A stretch of DNA of 8,641 nucleotides, from assembly GCA_028288395.1 (NCBI GenBank), contig JAQBNV010000339.1, positions 1 to 8,641 of the forward strand, in the 5' to 3' direction. Source of the stretch: Adhaeribacter sp. (GTDB taxonomy: Bacteria > Bacteroidota > Bacteroidia > Cytophagales > Hymenobacteraceae). A program made the translations under genes and the position numbers. Positions 1 through 7,612 of the stretch are shown here, one piece after another (position 1 is the first letter of the stretch; every line of letters begins with the position of its first letter). The notes beneath the pieces are model-generated. The model was not told where the DNA came from, did no database searches, and was given only the letters and a program-made list of their open reading frames with translations.

Positions 1-46
1 TAAAAGGTTTGCTTAACTGATTATAATCAGTTAAGCAAACCTTTTA
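1..46 (-). terminator. Perfect 46-bp palindrome, likely (bidirectional) terminator of folK
   Basis: The two 20-base arms (1-20 starting TAAAAGG, and 27-46) are exact reverse complements. They flank TTATAA, which is itself self-complementary, so the whole 46 bp is a perfect palindrome. On either strand it reads A-run, GC-containing stem, T-run, which is the layout of an intrinsic terminator working in both directions. On the minus strand the first arm is coding: it carries the last five folK codons (Lys-Gly-Leu-Leu-Asn) and the TGA stop at 29-27. The palindrome touches the window edge, so it may be longer, and a convergent gene probably lies to the left. Termination is inferred from structure only. 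Confidence 0.75.
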
Positions 47-527
47 TATTATATAAAGCCACCGGTAAATTATCGGGGCATTCCGCCAAAAGCTCCTGGT
101 TAGTTTTTCCGAAAACCGGATGCCGGAAAGCGGGAGCGATTTCGGCCAGGGGCATCAAGGTAAAACGACGGGCCTGTAAATGCGGATGCGGAATTATCAG
201 TTCGGGCGATTGCAAAACCAGGTCATCGTAATATAAAATATCAATATCAATTACCCGTGCTCCCCATTTAATGATGCGTTCCCGGCCCAGTTCTATTTCA
301 ATTAAATTTATTTGGACTAAAAGTTTTTCGGGTGATAAATCAGTCGATACCTGTAATACCTGGTTCAGAAAAGCCGCCTGATCTTCCAGGCCCCAGGCGG
401 CCGTTTCGTAGATGGCCGATTTTCGGGTAACCGGACCAGCCTGATTGGCAAGTAGCGCGGTAGCGGCCGCTAAAAACGAAGCCCGCTGGCCCTGGTTGCT
501 GCCCAGGAGTAAGTACGTGGCCGGCAT
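27..527 (-). CDS. folK: 2-amino-4-hydroxy-6-hydroxymethyldihydropteridine diphosphokinase (HPPK)
   Basis: This cytosolic enzyme transfers pyrophosphate from ATP to 6-hydroxymethyl-7,8-dihydropterin, the step before dihydropteroate synthase in folate synthesis. The 166-residue product matches the usual HPPK length. It has the N-terminal strand and LGSNQGQR loop (residues 8-15), and the family signature KWGARVIDIDIL at 87-98, with Asp94 and Asp96 as the Mg-binding pair. The conserved segment IIPHPHLQARRFTLMPLAEI (111-130) supplies the His and Arg residues expected near the nucleotide site. I chose the ATG at 527-525 because it starts exactly at the conserved first beta strand. A longer in-frame version would use a TTG at 620 and overlap the upstream gene by about 90 bases. 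The upstream hydrolase stop (531-529) lies one base before this ATG, so the two are probably co-transcribed and translationally coupled. The gene is complete and all key residues are present. Confidence 0.95.
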   Translation of the reverse strand: MPATYLLLGSNQGQRASFLAAATALLANQAGPVTRKSAIYETAAWGLEDQAAFLNQVLQVSTDLSPEKLLVQINLIEIELGRERIIKWGARVIDIDILYYDDLVLQSPELIIPHPHLQARRFTLMPLAEIAPAFRHPVFGKTNQELLAECPDNLPVALYNIKGLLN

Positions 528-528
528 T

Positions 529-1380
529 TTAAATAGCGCTAAAAAAAGTGATGGTCCGGTCGGCTGCTTGCTGGGCTGCGGGTGGTAAGGCCGGGAGCAA
601 ATAAGGATGCATACCGCCAAAGCTGTGGTTAGCTTCCGGAATTATTTCCAGCGCTGCGTCGGGTTTGTTTTCTTTTAGTTCGTAAGCCATTTGCAGGGGC
701 AGGGTTTCGTCGTTGGCTCCGTGGATTAAAAGTAAAGGTTGTGGCAAACGCCGAGCTGCTGCCGGAATATCTAATAAATTTTTATTGGCCAAAAAGTCTT
801 CTACCAGTTGGTAGTACATGGGCATCTGTTGTTTGGTCCGGGCGTTTTCTACGTGCAGTACGCCTTCATTTTTCCATTGCGCCAGGATTTCGTCCGACCA
901 CCGGTTTTCCAGGTCGCTGATGGCCGCCCAGGTAGCCGTAGCTTTAATGCGGTGATCCTGATCAGAAGCCAATATAGCTAAACCGCCTCCCCGGCTATGC
1001 CCAATCAAAAATATACGGCTCAGATCCAGTTCCGGGGTGGGCACCGGGGTGTTCTCCGAATATAACAGATCAACCAGCGCTTTTACATCCGCCAGTTCTT
1101 TCGAGAAATTATTATGGCCGAAGGCTTCTAAATCCTTTACATCGTCTTCGGTGAGGGTGCTGCCGTTGTGCGATAAATTTAATTTAATAAATACAAAACC
1201 TTGTTGAGCAAAATAATCGGCGAGCAAGTTAAAATGTCCCCAATCTTTAAACCCCTTAAACCCGTGAATAAATAGGGCTATTGGTTTAGGTTTGCTGTCG
1301 GTTAGCAGGCGGGCATCGGCCCGGGTAGCGCGTCCATGCAGCGGGTTTATAATAAAATCGATTCTTTGGGGAACGGGCAT
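529..1380 (-). CDS. Alpha/beta hydrolase family protein
   Basis: This is a serine hydrolase of the alpha/beta fold, in the dienelactone hydrolase or prolyl-oligopeptidase-like group; its substrate cannot be told from sequence. The 283-residue protein has no signal peptide and should be cytosolic. The oxyanion-hole segment is FIHGFKGFKDWG (37-48). The nucleophile elbow is GHSRGG (127-132) with Ser129. The acidic residue is probably Asp224 in HGANDETLP, and the catalytic His252 lies in EANHSFGG near the C-terminus, so the triad is complete. The segment LNLSHNGS (67-74) is another conserved part of this group. The ATG at 1380-1378 has no Shine-Dalgarno, as is normal in Bacteroidota. A weak -7-like TACTTTTA lies at 1436-1429. 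The gene ends one base before folK, so it is the first gene of a two-gene unit. The pairing with folK does not by itself imply a folate role. Confidence 0.9.
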   Translation of the reverse strand: MPVPQRIDFIINPLHGRATRADARLLTDSKPKPIALFIHGFKGFKDWGHFNLLADYFAQQGFVFIKLNLSHNGSTLTEDDVKDLEAFGHNNFSKELADVKALVDLLYSENTPVPTPELDLSRIFLIGHSRGGGLAILASDQDHRIKATATWAAISDLENRWSDEILAQWKNEGVLHVENARTKQQMPMYYQLVEDFLANKNLLDIPAAARRLPQPLLLIHGANDETLPLQMAYELKENKPDAALEIIPEANHSFGGMHPYLLPALPPAAQQAADRTITFFSAI

Positions 1381-1639
1381 GAGGGTAATATTTTATTTAA
1401 AAAAGTTGTAAATAGCCGGTACTGGGTTTAAAAGTATTAAATAAATTTTCTCTTCCGTTGCAGGTAAGGTTTTATTAAAATAAATATTTCTAAAGTTTCC
1501 ATTCCGGGCCGAATATTTTGGTTTAATTATTTTTATAAGACTGGTGAGCCAACAGGTGGCAAGGGTGCTTTGCTAAAAACTTTTGTGCAAAAAAACTGTT
1601 TGGATTCGAAGAGCCGACCTAGTAATATTGTGGCCCGAC

Positions 1640-2617
1640 ATGCGCGTAACTCTAAAAGATATCCAAGCCCCTATTGCCACGGAAATGGCGGAATTTGAAA
1701 AAAAATTCCGAAGTTCAATGCAGTCCCGGGTATTGCTGCTGGATAAAATAATGGGTTACATTGTAAAGCGGAAAGGAAAGCAAATGCGCCCTATGTTTGT
1801 GTTCTTTTCGGCTAAGCTTTTTGGCTCTGGTATTTCTGAAGCCACCTACCGTGGAGCGGCACTTATTGAGTTGCTGCATACGGCCACCCTGGTGCACGAT
1901 GACGTAGTAGACGATGCCAATTACCGCCGCGGCTTTTTTTCAGTTAATGCGCTCTGGAAAAATAAAATTGCCGTATTGGTGGGCGATTATCTTTTATCCA
2001 AAGGTTTGTTATTGTCTTTGCATAACAATGATTTTGAATTGCTCAAGATTGTATCGAACGCAGTAAAAGAAATGAGCGAGGGCGAACTGCTGCAAATAGA
2101 AAAAGCCCGTCGCCTGGATATTACCGAGCAGGTTTATTTTGATATTATCCGCCAGAAAACGGCCTCCTTAATTGCTTCCTGCTGTGCCGTTGGCGCTTCG
2201 TCGGCGGGTGCCGATATCGGAATCATTGAGAAGGCCCGGCTGTTCGGCGAAAAAGTAGGGATTGCCTTCCAGATTAAGGACGATTTATTTGATTATGGTA
2301 CCGCCGAAATTGGTAAGCCGCTAGGTATTGATATCAAAGAAAAGAAAATGACGCTGCCCTTGATTTATGCCTTGCAGCAAGCCGACTGGCTAACAAAGCG
2401 CCAGATGATTTACTACGTTAAAAATAACAACGGTAAAAACGAAATGGTGGCTAAAGTTATCCATTTTGTAAAACAATCGGGTGGCCTGGACTACGCCATT
2501 ACCCAAATGAATATTTACGCCGATGAGGCCCTGCAAATTCTGCAGTCCTTTCCGCCTTCTCCGTCCCGCACTTCCCTGGAGCAGCTTATCTCCTTCACTA
2601 TCGAAAGGGAAAAATAG
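1640..2617 (+). CDS. Long-chain polyprenyl diphosphate synthase (IspB-like)
   Basis: This trans-isoprenyl diphosphate synthase condenses isopentenyl diphosphate onto an allylic primer. It probably makes the side chain of menaquinone, the respiratory quinone of this phylum; chain length is inference. The 325-residue protein shows the GKQMRP substrate-binding motif (46-51). The first Asp-rich motif is in HTATLVHDDVVDDANYRR (80-97), with Asp87, Asp88 and Asp91 and the following Arg pair. The second Asp-rich motif is FQIKDDLFDY (210-219), followed by GKPLGIDIKEKKMTLP. The small Ala and Thr just before the first motif match the IspB pattern HTATLLHDDVVDE and lack the aromatic residues that stop elongation in short-chain synthases. 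I chose the ATG at 1640 because the family's N-terminus (LKDIQAPI) begins there; the longer frame needs a TTG at 1583 and adds 19 unlike residues. No Shine-Dalgarno is visible. It appears monocistronic. Confidence 0.92.
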   Translation: MRVTLKDIQAPIATEMAEFEKKFRSSMQSRVLLLDKIMGYIVKRKGKQMRPMFVFFSAKLFGSGISEATYRGAALIELLHTATLVHDDVVDDANYRRGFFSVNALWKNKIAVLVGDYLLSKGLLLSLHNNDFELLKIVSNAVKEMSEGELLQIEKARRLDITEQVYFDIIRQKTASLIASCCAVGASSAGADIGIIEKARLFGEKVGIAFQIKDDLFDYGTAEIGKPLGIDIKEKKMTLPLIYALQQADWLTKRQMIYYVKNNNGKNEMVAKVIHFVKQSGGLDYAITQMNIYADEALQILQSFPPSPSRTSLEQLISFTIEREK

Positions 2618-2662
2618 TAAACGCTGACCCGGATGGGCTTTCTTGAAAATTGCTTTATTTTG

Positions 2663-2682
2663 ATATTATAATTTTATAATAT
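2663..2682. repeat. Perfect AT-only inverted repeat
   Basis: ATATTATAA, two T bases, then TTATAATAT form exact 9-bp arms. It lies about 45 bases after the polyprenyl synthase stop. It contains no G or C and has only a weak T-run after it, so it would be a feeble terminator. In such an AT-rich spacer it could be chance. Confidence 0.4.
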
Positions 2683-2939
2683 TTATCTAAAACTGGTATA
2701 ACCTTTTAGGTAAATATTAGTAGGAGAGCCGTTTTGGTTTTGTTACAGAACTGGCTAAAGGGGGCGCTTTATTTATCTAATTTGGGTCTTATAGGATGTT
2801 TAAAAACTATTTAGAGAATAATCCGGATATAAATGAATGTTACGTTTCACGCTACATTGTCCTTGTAAAACTTTCAGGAACCGGCTAAATTTATAATACT
2901 TAATTATTAAAACAGACGCAAAAAAGGGTGCAAAATTTC

Positions 2940-3113
2940 ATGATTATGTTTATTAAAAAAGTTTTTTCCTTGATAATGATCTTCCTGATTGGCTTTTCCA
3001 CGCAGGTGCAGGAAAAGGAAATATACAATAAAGATTTTTTCTATGCCCTTAAAATCCAAAGCGATGCGGATGTGGCACGGGAAGCATGTGAAATACCCTT
3101 AAACTTGGATTAA
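2940..3113 (+). CDS. Small hypothetical protein with signal-peptide-like N-terminus
   Basis: I do not recognise this 57-residue ORF and it may not be a gene. From the ATG at 2940 (or the one at 2946) it begins MFIKKVFSLIMIFLIGFS, a basic start plus a hydrophobic run like a signal peptide or membrane anchor. A short polar, mostly acidic tail follows, with one Cys. A purine-rich AAAAAGGG at 2921-2928 sits 11 bases before the ATG. A promoter-like pair, CTTG (2862-2865) and TAAATTTA (2886-2893), lies upstream. A longer version from a GTG at 2928 is possible but would spoil the signal-like start. It could be a small secreted peptide, the surviving N-terminus of a broken secreted protein, or chance. 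No continuation in another frame looks like a known domain. Confidence 0.3.
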   Translation: MIMFIKKVFSLIMIFLIGFSTQVQEKEIYNKDFFYALKIQSDADVAREACEIPLNLD

Positions 3114-3324
3114 TCAAAGGCGTTGCGCCAATACTTTTCGTTAGCACTTTCTTTTAAGCAAGCTTCATCCCGGTATTTATTAAGATAAATTTGCAAAAAA
3201 ACGGCCATCAATAATCCCAGCGCCCACTTTATAAATGCTGCAAAAAATAGGTGAACATGGTTCAACCCCACTGCTGGGAACACCCAATCCCACTGAAACA
3301 GGACATACAATAATTTTCTTTCAG

Positions 3325-4575
3325 TTATTCCTGTAGCAGTTTGGCTATAGTCTCTTCAAAATCCTGCACAAAGGCTTCGTAATAACGGCCGGTCCCCGGA
3401 CCGGAAAACCCGGTATGAATACGGCGGACAGCGCCTTTTTTATCGATAATAATAGTAGTTGGAAAAGCCATTACGTGGTTAAGCATGGGCAGGGTTTTAG
3501 CAGCCGCGTTCTTATCGTGGGTGCCTGCTACCAGAAGAGGATAATTAACCGAGAACCGGGCTTTTAATCGCTCCAGCCGTTGCTTTGCTTTTTCAAACTC
3601 GGGACTTTGTTCGTAAGCCAGGCCTACTATTTCCAGGCCTTTGGCTTTATGCTTATTATAAAATGGAGCCAGGTAAGCGGTCTCGTCCATGCAGTTGGGG
3701 CACCACGAACCCATTAATTGTACCACTACCACTTTGCCTTGAAACCTGGTATCCGCTAACGAAACGGGTTGGCCGTTTAAATCCGGGAAAGTGAAATTTA
3801 ATTTTTCATAGCCGGGCTTTAGGTAAGTTAACGTATCAGCCGCCGGCAACACCGCTTGTTCATTGCGGGTAGCGGTCCAAGTACTCCGGCCAGATTTGCC
3901 CGAGAAGAATTTGCCGTTTAATTTTCCGGATTTATCCGGTGAGGCCATAAATAAGTAGGCATGCGAACCATCAAACGTAGATAAACGCAGCGTTTCGCCG
4001 CTTACTTCGCCTTGCAGGTAACGGTAATCGCCGGTGGCACTCAGAAATGTGCCGATTAAATCGTTTTGGTTTTGGTCGAAAACGCCAATGGCTTTTTCTT
4101 CGGTGCCATCCTCGTTTTTAAATAAAACCTCCCATTTGCCGCTGTAGTTCTGGGTTGGTTTATCGGGCTGGCGGAAGAAACGGTATTCCGCGCCATGCTT
4201 AGCGCTGAATGATACCTCATACGGTTCTTCCAGGTTATACCGGATCCATTTGCCTTTCATGCCATCTTCTGCGTCGTTGATGTGGGCTTTAAGGTCTGCA
4301 TCAAAAATATGCAACGGAATAGTTACGGAATCACCGGTAATGGTAATTTCATCGAGCAATATTTTTTCGGCGCCGTTTACCAGGTAGGCAATTGTTTTAC
4401 CGTCGGGGTTTTGAGATACCTGCATCGTAAAAGGCAGTTCCTGATTAGAAATGGTTAATATTCCCCGCCAGGTACCCGGCTTAAGGCTTTTATTTTTTTT
4501 CTGGCACGAAGCCAGCAAAAGCAATAACAAACTTATGATTAAACCGGGGAATATTTTGCGAATTAAGTTTATCAT
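3325..4575 (-). CDS. TlpA/ResA-like thioredoxin-domain lipoprotein
   Basis: This is an envelope lipoprotein with a C-terminal redox domain, probably a periplasm-facing disulfide reductant; partners are unknown. From the ATG at 4575 it has 416 residues. A lipoprotein signal, MINLIRKIFPGLIISLLLLL then LASC, gives lipidated Cys24. Residues about 30-140 and 145-240 look like two beta-rich segments (GTWRGILTISNQELPFTMQV; GKWEVLF, GTFLSATGDYRYLQG) of a kind found N-terminal to thioredoxin domains in Bacteroidota. The thioredoxin-like fold runs from about 255 to the end: FPDLNGQPVSL, the active site GSWCPNCMDE with Cys292 and Cys295, and cis-Pro372 in FPTTIII. The CPNC pair is intact. An upstream in-frame ATG at 4614 would place 13 polar residues before the signal, so it is rejected. 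A weak promoter-like TTTA, 20 bases, TACTTTTA lies at 4656-4625. No co-transcribed neighbour is seen. Confidence 0.9.
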   Translation of the reverse strand: MINLIRKIFPGLIISLLLLLLASCQKKNKSLKPGTWRGILTISNQELPFTMQVSQNPDGKTIAYLVNGAEKILLDEITITGDSVTIPLHIFDADLKAHINDAEDGMKGKWIRYNLEEPYEVSFSAKHGAEYRFFRQPDKPTQNYSGKWEVLFKNEDGTEEKAIGVFDQNQNDLIGTFLSATGDYRYLQGEVSGETLRLSTFDGSHAYLFMASPDKSGKLNGKFFSGKSGRSTWTATRNEQAVLPAADTLTYLKPGYEKLNFTFPDLNGQPVSLADTRFQGKVVVVQLMGSWCPNCMDETAYLAPFYNKHKAKGLEIVGLAYEQSPEFEKAKQRLERLKARFSVNYPLLVAGTHDKNAAAKTLPMLNHVMAFPTTIIIDKKGAVRRIHTGFSGPGTGRYYEAFVQDFEETIAKLLQE

Positions 4576-4734
4576 ACCAGAGTTGAATAAATATCTGCTG
4601 CTGACGCAGAACAAAATGTGGGTGTAAAAGTAAAAAGAATACCAATTTGTTTTAAATAGAACTCTAGTGTTTTAGTAGAAATTAGATTCAGCTTTTATCT
4701 CTTTTTATGCGTAAAACCTGATAACTAACTATGT

Positions 4735-4740
4735 AAAGGA
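4735..4740 (+). promoter_or_regulatory. Shine-Dalgarno-like site of the small acidic protein gene
   Basis: AAAGGA ends six bases before the ATG at 4747. Such a site is unusual here, because the other genes of the window lack one, and it supports this start and the reality of the small gene. Confidence 0.5.
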
Positions 4741-4746
4741 AAAGTT

Positions 4747-4974
4747 ATGACTGCTAACCCCACGCCCAATCCGATTGAGCCCGATAAAATTACGAATGCC
4801 GATGAAAGTAAGGCGCTGCCCGGCCAGACTTCTGCCCTGCAACCGCCCCAGGAAACTGATGAGTTAGATAACCGGTACGAAGGTGTCCGGGAAGGAGGGA
4901 ATGTAGCCGCCGAAGACGAAAAGGAAACCGATAAACTGGATGGTAGTAATGCTAATAACCTGCGCACCAAGTAA
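4747..4974 (+). CDS. Small acidic, probably disordered hypothetical protein
   Basis: I do not recognise a family for this 75-residue protein. It is very polar: 16 Asp or Glu against 8 Lys or Arg, many Asn, Pro and Thr, one Tyr, and no Cys, Trp or Phe. It has no signal peptide or membrane segment, so it is expected to be a soluble cytosolic protein without a stable core. A short motif occurs twice, ETDELDN (36-42) and ETDKLDG (60-66), set in acidic surroundings. A Shine-Dalgarno-like AAAGGA lies just before the ATG, and the frame ends in a clean TAA, which supports a real gene. The opposite strand is also open, but that product is low-complexity and Ser-rich and is taken as a shadow. The gene is divergent from the thioredoxin lipoprotein. 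It lies 185 bases before aconitase, which has its own promoter-like box. A stress or protein-protection role is conceivable but unsupported. Confidence 0.65.
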   Translation: MTANPTPNPIEPDKITNADESKALPGQTSALQPPQETDELDNRYEGVREGGNVAAEDEKETDKLDGSNANNLRTK

Positions 4975-5076
4975 GGAGAAACCAGCGTTATAGGTAAATT
5001 CCAAGTCTAGTTATTCATTTTTATTTTAAATAATAAAATAGGATTACATTAAATAGCACTTTCATATTAGGTTATA

Positions 5077-5091
5077 TATATTTGCGCAAAT
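5077..5091 (+). promoter_or_regulatory. Bacteroidota -7 promoter box of the aconitase gene with overlapping palindrome
   Basis: TATATTTG at 5077-5084 matches the Bacteroidota -7 consensus TAnnTTTG exactly and would give a start of transcription near 5090 and a leader of about 70 bases. No clear TTTG -33 box is found at the usual 19-21 base distance; the nearest sequence there is ATAG, so the promoter may be weak at -33 or need an activator. The perfect 12-bp palindrome ATTTGCGCAAAT (5080-5091) overlaps the box and the predicted start, the place where a repressor would bind. Both roles are inferred from sequence. Confidence 0.45.
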
Positions 5092-5159
5092 TTGAGCCTG
5101 TTCTGGTAATTTACCCGTAGCAGTAAGCTCGTTATTAAAAACCCTCAAAACCAATAATT

Positions 5160-7463
5160 ATGGCATTTGATATAGACATGATTAAGGCGGTATATGCCGG
5201 ATTAGGCGAGCGCATTGCTGCTGCCCGCGAGGCAGTAGGCCGCCCGCTTACGCAAACTGAAAAAATTCTTTACGCTCATTTATATAATGGCAATGCAACC
5301 GGCGCTTTTGAGCGTGGCAAGTCTTACGTAGATTTTGCGCCGGACCGTGTTGCCATGCAGGATGCCACTGCCCAGATGGCTTTGCTGCAGTTTATGCAGG
5401 CGGGCAAGCCGCAGGTTGCCGTTCCGTCCACCGTTCATTGCGACCACCTGATTCAGGCCCGTGAGGGCGCCAACGAAGATTTAGACGCAGCCATCACCGA
5501 AAACAAAGAAGTTTATGATTTCCTGGCTTCGGTTTCAAATAAATATGGTATCGGTTTCTGGAAGCCCGGAGCAGGTATTATTCACCAGGTAGTGCTGGAA
5601 AATTACGCTTTCCCCGGCGGGATGATGATTGGTACCGATTCTCATACGCCCAATGCCGGTGGTTTGGGCATGATTGCCATTGGCGTAGGCGGTGCCGATG
5701 CCGTAGACGTAATGGCCGGTATGGCCTGGGAACTAAAATTCCCGAAAGTGATTGGGATAAAACTAACCGGCCGCCTGAGTGGCTGGGCTTCTCCTAAAGA
5801 TGTGATTCTGAAAGTGGCTGGTATTTTAACCGTTAAAGGCGGTACCGGCGCTATTGTAGAATATTTTGGCGAAGGTGCCAACAGCATGTCCTGTACCGGT
5901 AAAGCCACCATCTGTAACATGGGTGCCGAAATTGGTGCTACTACCTCGGTGTTCCCTTACGATGGCAAAATGCGCGACTACCTGGTAGGTACAGAGCGGG
6001 CCGAAATTGCGGACTTAGCGGATCAGGTTGCCGAACACCTACGCGCCGACGATGAAGTATTAGCCAATCCGCAGGAATTCTACGACCAGTTGATCGAGAT
6101 AAATTTATCAGAACTGGAGCCGCACGTGAACGGACCTTTTACACCGGATGCTGCCTGGCCGATTTCTCAATTTGCCGCTGCTGTTAAAGAACACTCCTGG
6201 CCAGCTAAATTAGAAGTAGGATTAATTGGTTCCTGTACCAATTCTTCTTACGAAGATATTACCCGCGCGGCCTCTATCGCCCACCAGGCCGTCGAAAAAG
6301 GCTTAACCGTAAACGCCGAGTTTACCGTTACACCGGGCTCCGAGCTGGTGCGGTATACCGTGCAGCGCGATGGCCTGTTAGATACTTTTGCTGAAATGGG
6401 GGGTGTTGTGCTGGCCAATGCCTGTGGTCCGTGTATCGGCCAATGGGCGCGCCATACCGATGATCCAAAACGCAAAAACTCTATTATTACTTCTTTTAAC
6501 CGGAACTTTGCCAAGCGGAACGACGGTAACCCCAATACCCACGCTTTTGTGGCTTCGCCGGAGATTGTAACGGCCTTTGCGATTGCCGGTGATTTAACCT
6601 TTAATCCGCTGACCGATACTTTGATAAATAAAAACGGTGAAGCCGTAATGTTAGACGAACCGGTGGGCGTAGAAATGCCAGCCAATGGTTTTGCCGTAGA
6701 AGATGCCGGTTACGCGGCTCCAGCCGAAGACGGCAGCCAGGTAGAAGTAATTGTTGATCCCCAATCAGACCGTTTAGAGTTATTGGAGCCATTTGCCCCC
6801 TGGAATGGTAGTGACCTGAAAGGCTTGCGATTGCTGATTAAAGCCCAGGGAAAATGTACTACTGACCATATTTCCATGGCCGGTCCCTGGTTGAAATACC
6901 GGGGTCACCTGGATAATATTTCTAATAACATGCTGATTGGCGCTATCAATGCTTTTAATGGCGAGTCTAACAAGGTAACTAACTTTATGGTGCAGGGTTC
7001 GCCCCACCAGGAGGTGCCAACGGTAGCCCGCGCGTACAAAGCTGCTGGCATCGGAACCGTTGTGGTAGGCGATGAAAACTACGGAGAAGGTTCTTCGCGG
7101 GAACATGCGGCTATGGAGCCCCGGCATTTAGGCGTAAAAGTGGTACTGGTAAAATCTTTTGCCCGTATTCACGAAACCAACCTGAAGAAGCAAGGGATGC
7201 TGGCTTTGACTTTTGCGAATAAAGCCGATTACGATGAAATTCTGGAAGATGACCTGATTGATGTAGTAGGCCTGACAGATTTTACACCGGGTAAGCCATT
7301 ACAAGTGGTGTTACACCACGCCGATGGCAGCACCCATACGTTTGATGCTATACATACCTACAACGAAGGCCAGATAGGTTGGTTTAAAGCGGGTTCAGCG
7401 CTTAATCTCATCCGGATTCAGAGTGCTGCTAGAGCTAGCGAAGGCTTTGGGCAACAAGGATAA
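5160..7463 (+). CDS. acn: Aconitate hydratase, mitochondrial type
   Basis: This [4Fe-4S] enzyme interconverts citrate and isocitrate through cis-aconitate in the TCA cycle, in the cytosol. The 767-residue product is close to the length of mitochondrial aconitases and well short of the roughly 890 residues of the AcnA/IRP1 type. Cluster ligands are Cys359 ([10 protein letters not shown]) and Cys422 and Cys425 ([10 protein letters not shown]). Active-site motifs include [10 protein letters not shown] (88-97), [11 protein letters not shown] (158-168), [18 protein letters not shown] with Arg448 and Arg453, [10 protein letters not shown] followed by Arg581, and [10 protein letters not shown] (642-651) with the catalytic Ser-Ser-Arg near 645-647. 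Domains 1-3 are followed by a linker around 500-545 and the swivelling domain 4. The ATG at 5160 gives the family N-terminus, with an A-rich leader and no Shine-Dalgarno. It appears monocistronic with its own -7 box and a strong terminator. A mitochondrial-like aconitase is known from Bacteroides fragilis. Confidence 0.97.
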   Translation: MAFDIDMIKAVYAGLGERIAAAREAVGRPLTQTEKILYAHLYNGNATGAFERGKSYVDFAPDRVAMQDATAQMALLQFMQAGKPQVAVPSTVHCDHLIQAREGANEDLDAAITENKEVYDFLASVSNKYGIGFWKPGAGIIHQVVLENYAFPGGMMIGTDSHTPNAGGLGMIAIGVGGADAVDVMAGMAWELKFPKVIGIKLTGRLSGWASPKDVILKVAGILTVKGGTGAIVEYFGEGANSMSCTGKATICNMGAEIGATTSVFPYDGKMRDYLVGTERAEIADLADQVAEHLRADDEVLANPQEFYDQLIEINLSELEPHVNGPFTPDAAWPISQFAAAVKEHSWPAKLEVGLIGSCTNSSYEDITRAASIAHQAVEKGLTVNAEFTVTPGSELVRYTVQRDGLLDTFAEMGGVVLANACGPCIGQWARHTDDPKRKNSIITSFNRNFAKRNDGNPNTHAFVASPEIVTAFAIAGDLTFNPLTDTLINKNGEAVMLDEPVGVEMPANGFAVEDAGYAAPAEDGSQVEVIVDPQSDRLELLEPFAPWNGSDLKGLRLLIKAQGKCTTDHISMAGPWLKYRGHLDNISNNMLIGAINAFNGESNKVTNFMVQGSPHQEVPTVARAYKAAGIGTVVVGDENYGEGSSREHAAMEPRHLGVKVVLVKSFARIHETNLKKQGMLALTFANKADYDEILEDDLIDVVGLTDFTPGKPLQVVLHHADGSTHTFDAIHTYNEGQIGWFKAGSALNLIRIQSAARASEGFGQQG

Positions 7464-7486
7464 TATTATTTAACCTTTTGTTATAG

Positions 7487-7515
7487 AAAAAGGCTCTCCG
7501 CAAGAGGGCCTTTTT
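7487..7515 (+). terminator. Rho-independent terminator of aconitase
   Basis: AAAAAGGC (7487-7494), a T-G wobble and CTC pair with GAG and GCCTTTTT, giving a 12-bp stem around the loop CGCAA (7499-7503). It ends in five T bases and starts 23 bases after the aconitase stop. The A-run on the other side makes it able to work on the minus strand too, against the convergent secreted-protein gene. Confidence 0.88.
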
Positions 7516-7612
7516 ATTTGCTTAAACTTTACCGGAATATTTATGCTGCTCGCAATATTTAGTGGATGGTAAAAAATATATTATACCCAATCGCCTCAAA
7601 TTACTTTCATTG

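Larger units (their letters stand above)
2618..3324. other. Gene-poor AT-rich spacer
   Basis: This stretch between the polyprenyl synthase and the thioredoxin lipoprotein contains no gene I can support well. It holds the AT-only inverted repeat at 2663-2682, a weak promoter-like pair (CTTG at 2862-2865, 20 bases, then TAAATTTA at 2886-2893), and a doubtful small ORF at 2940-3113. From 3114 to 3324 I see only a minus-strand open frame that lacks a proper start codon. No RNA gene, IS end or conserved hairpin was recognised. The area could be plain spacer or the remains of a decayed gene. Confidence 0.5.

Noticed and set aside
528..620. N-terminal extension of FolK from a TTG codon
   Set aside because: It would overlap the hydrolase gene by about 90 bases and place 31 non-homologous residues before the conserved first strand.
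1600..1625. tRNA-like TTCGAATCC complement (GGATTCGAA) before the polyprenyl synthase
   Set aside because: No paired T-stem, anticodon arm or acceptor stem can be built around it on either strand.
1583..1639. N-terminal extension of the polyprenyl synthase from a TTG codon
   Set aside because: The 19 extra residues are unlike the family N-terminus, whereas the ATG at 1640 falls just before the conserved LKDIQAPI segment.
3110..3310. Minus-strand 66-residue open frame with a hydrophobic segment (FFAAFIKWALGLLMAVFLQIY)
   Set aside because: It can only start at a TTG, the frame is open further upstream into the thioredoxin gene in another register, there is no ribosome-binding site, and no family is recognised. 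Hydrophobic runs arise easily in AT-rich sequence. Its stop overlaps the stop of the small plus-strand ORF, which is probably chance.
4725..4970. Minus-strand 81-residue open frame opposite the small acidic protein
   Set aside because: It is Ser- and Leu-rich low-complexity sequence mirroring the acidic gene; the plus-strand frame has the ribosome-binding site and a sensible start.
5022..5040. AT-only hairpin (TATTTTA / TAAAATA) after the small acidic protein gene
   Set aside because: Only seven A-T pairs and no T-run of note, too weak to call a terminator in an AT-rich spacer.
5642..7127. Several open frames antisense to or within aconitase
   Set aside because: They lie wholly inside a gene with complete family motifs and are shadows of its codon use.
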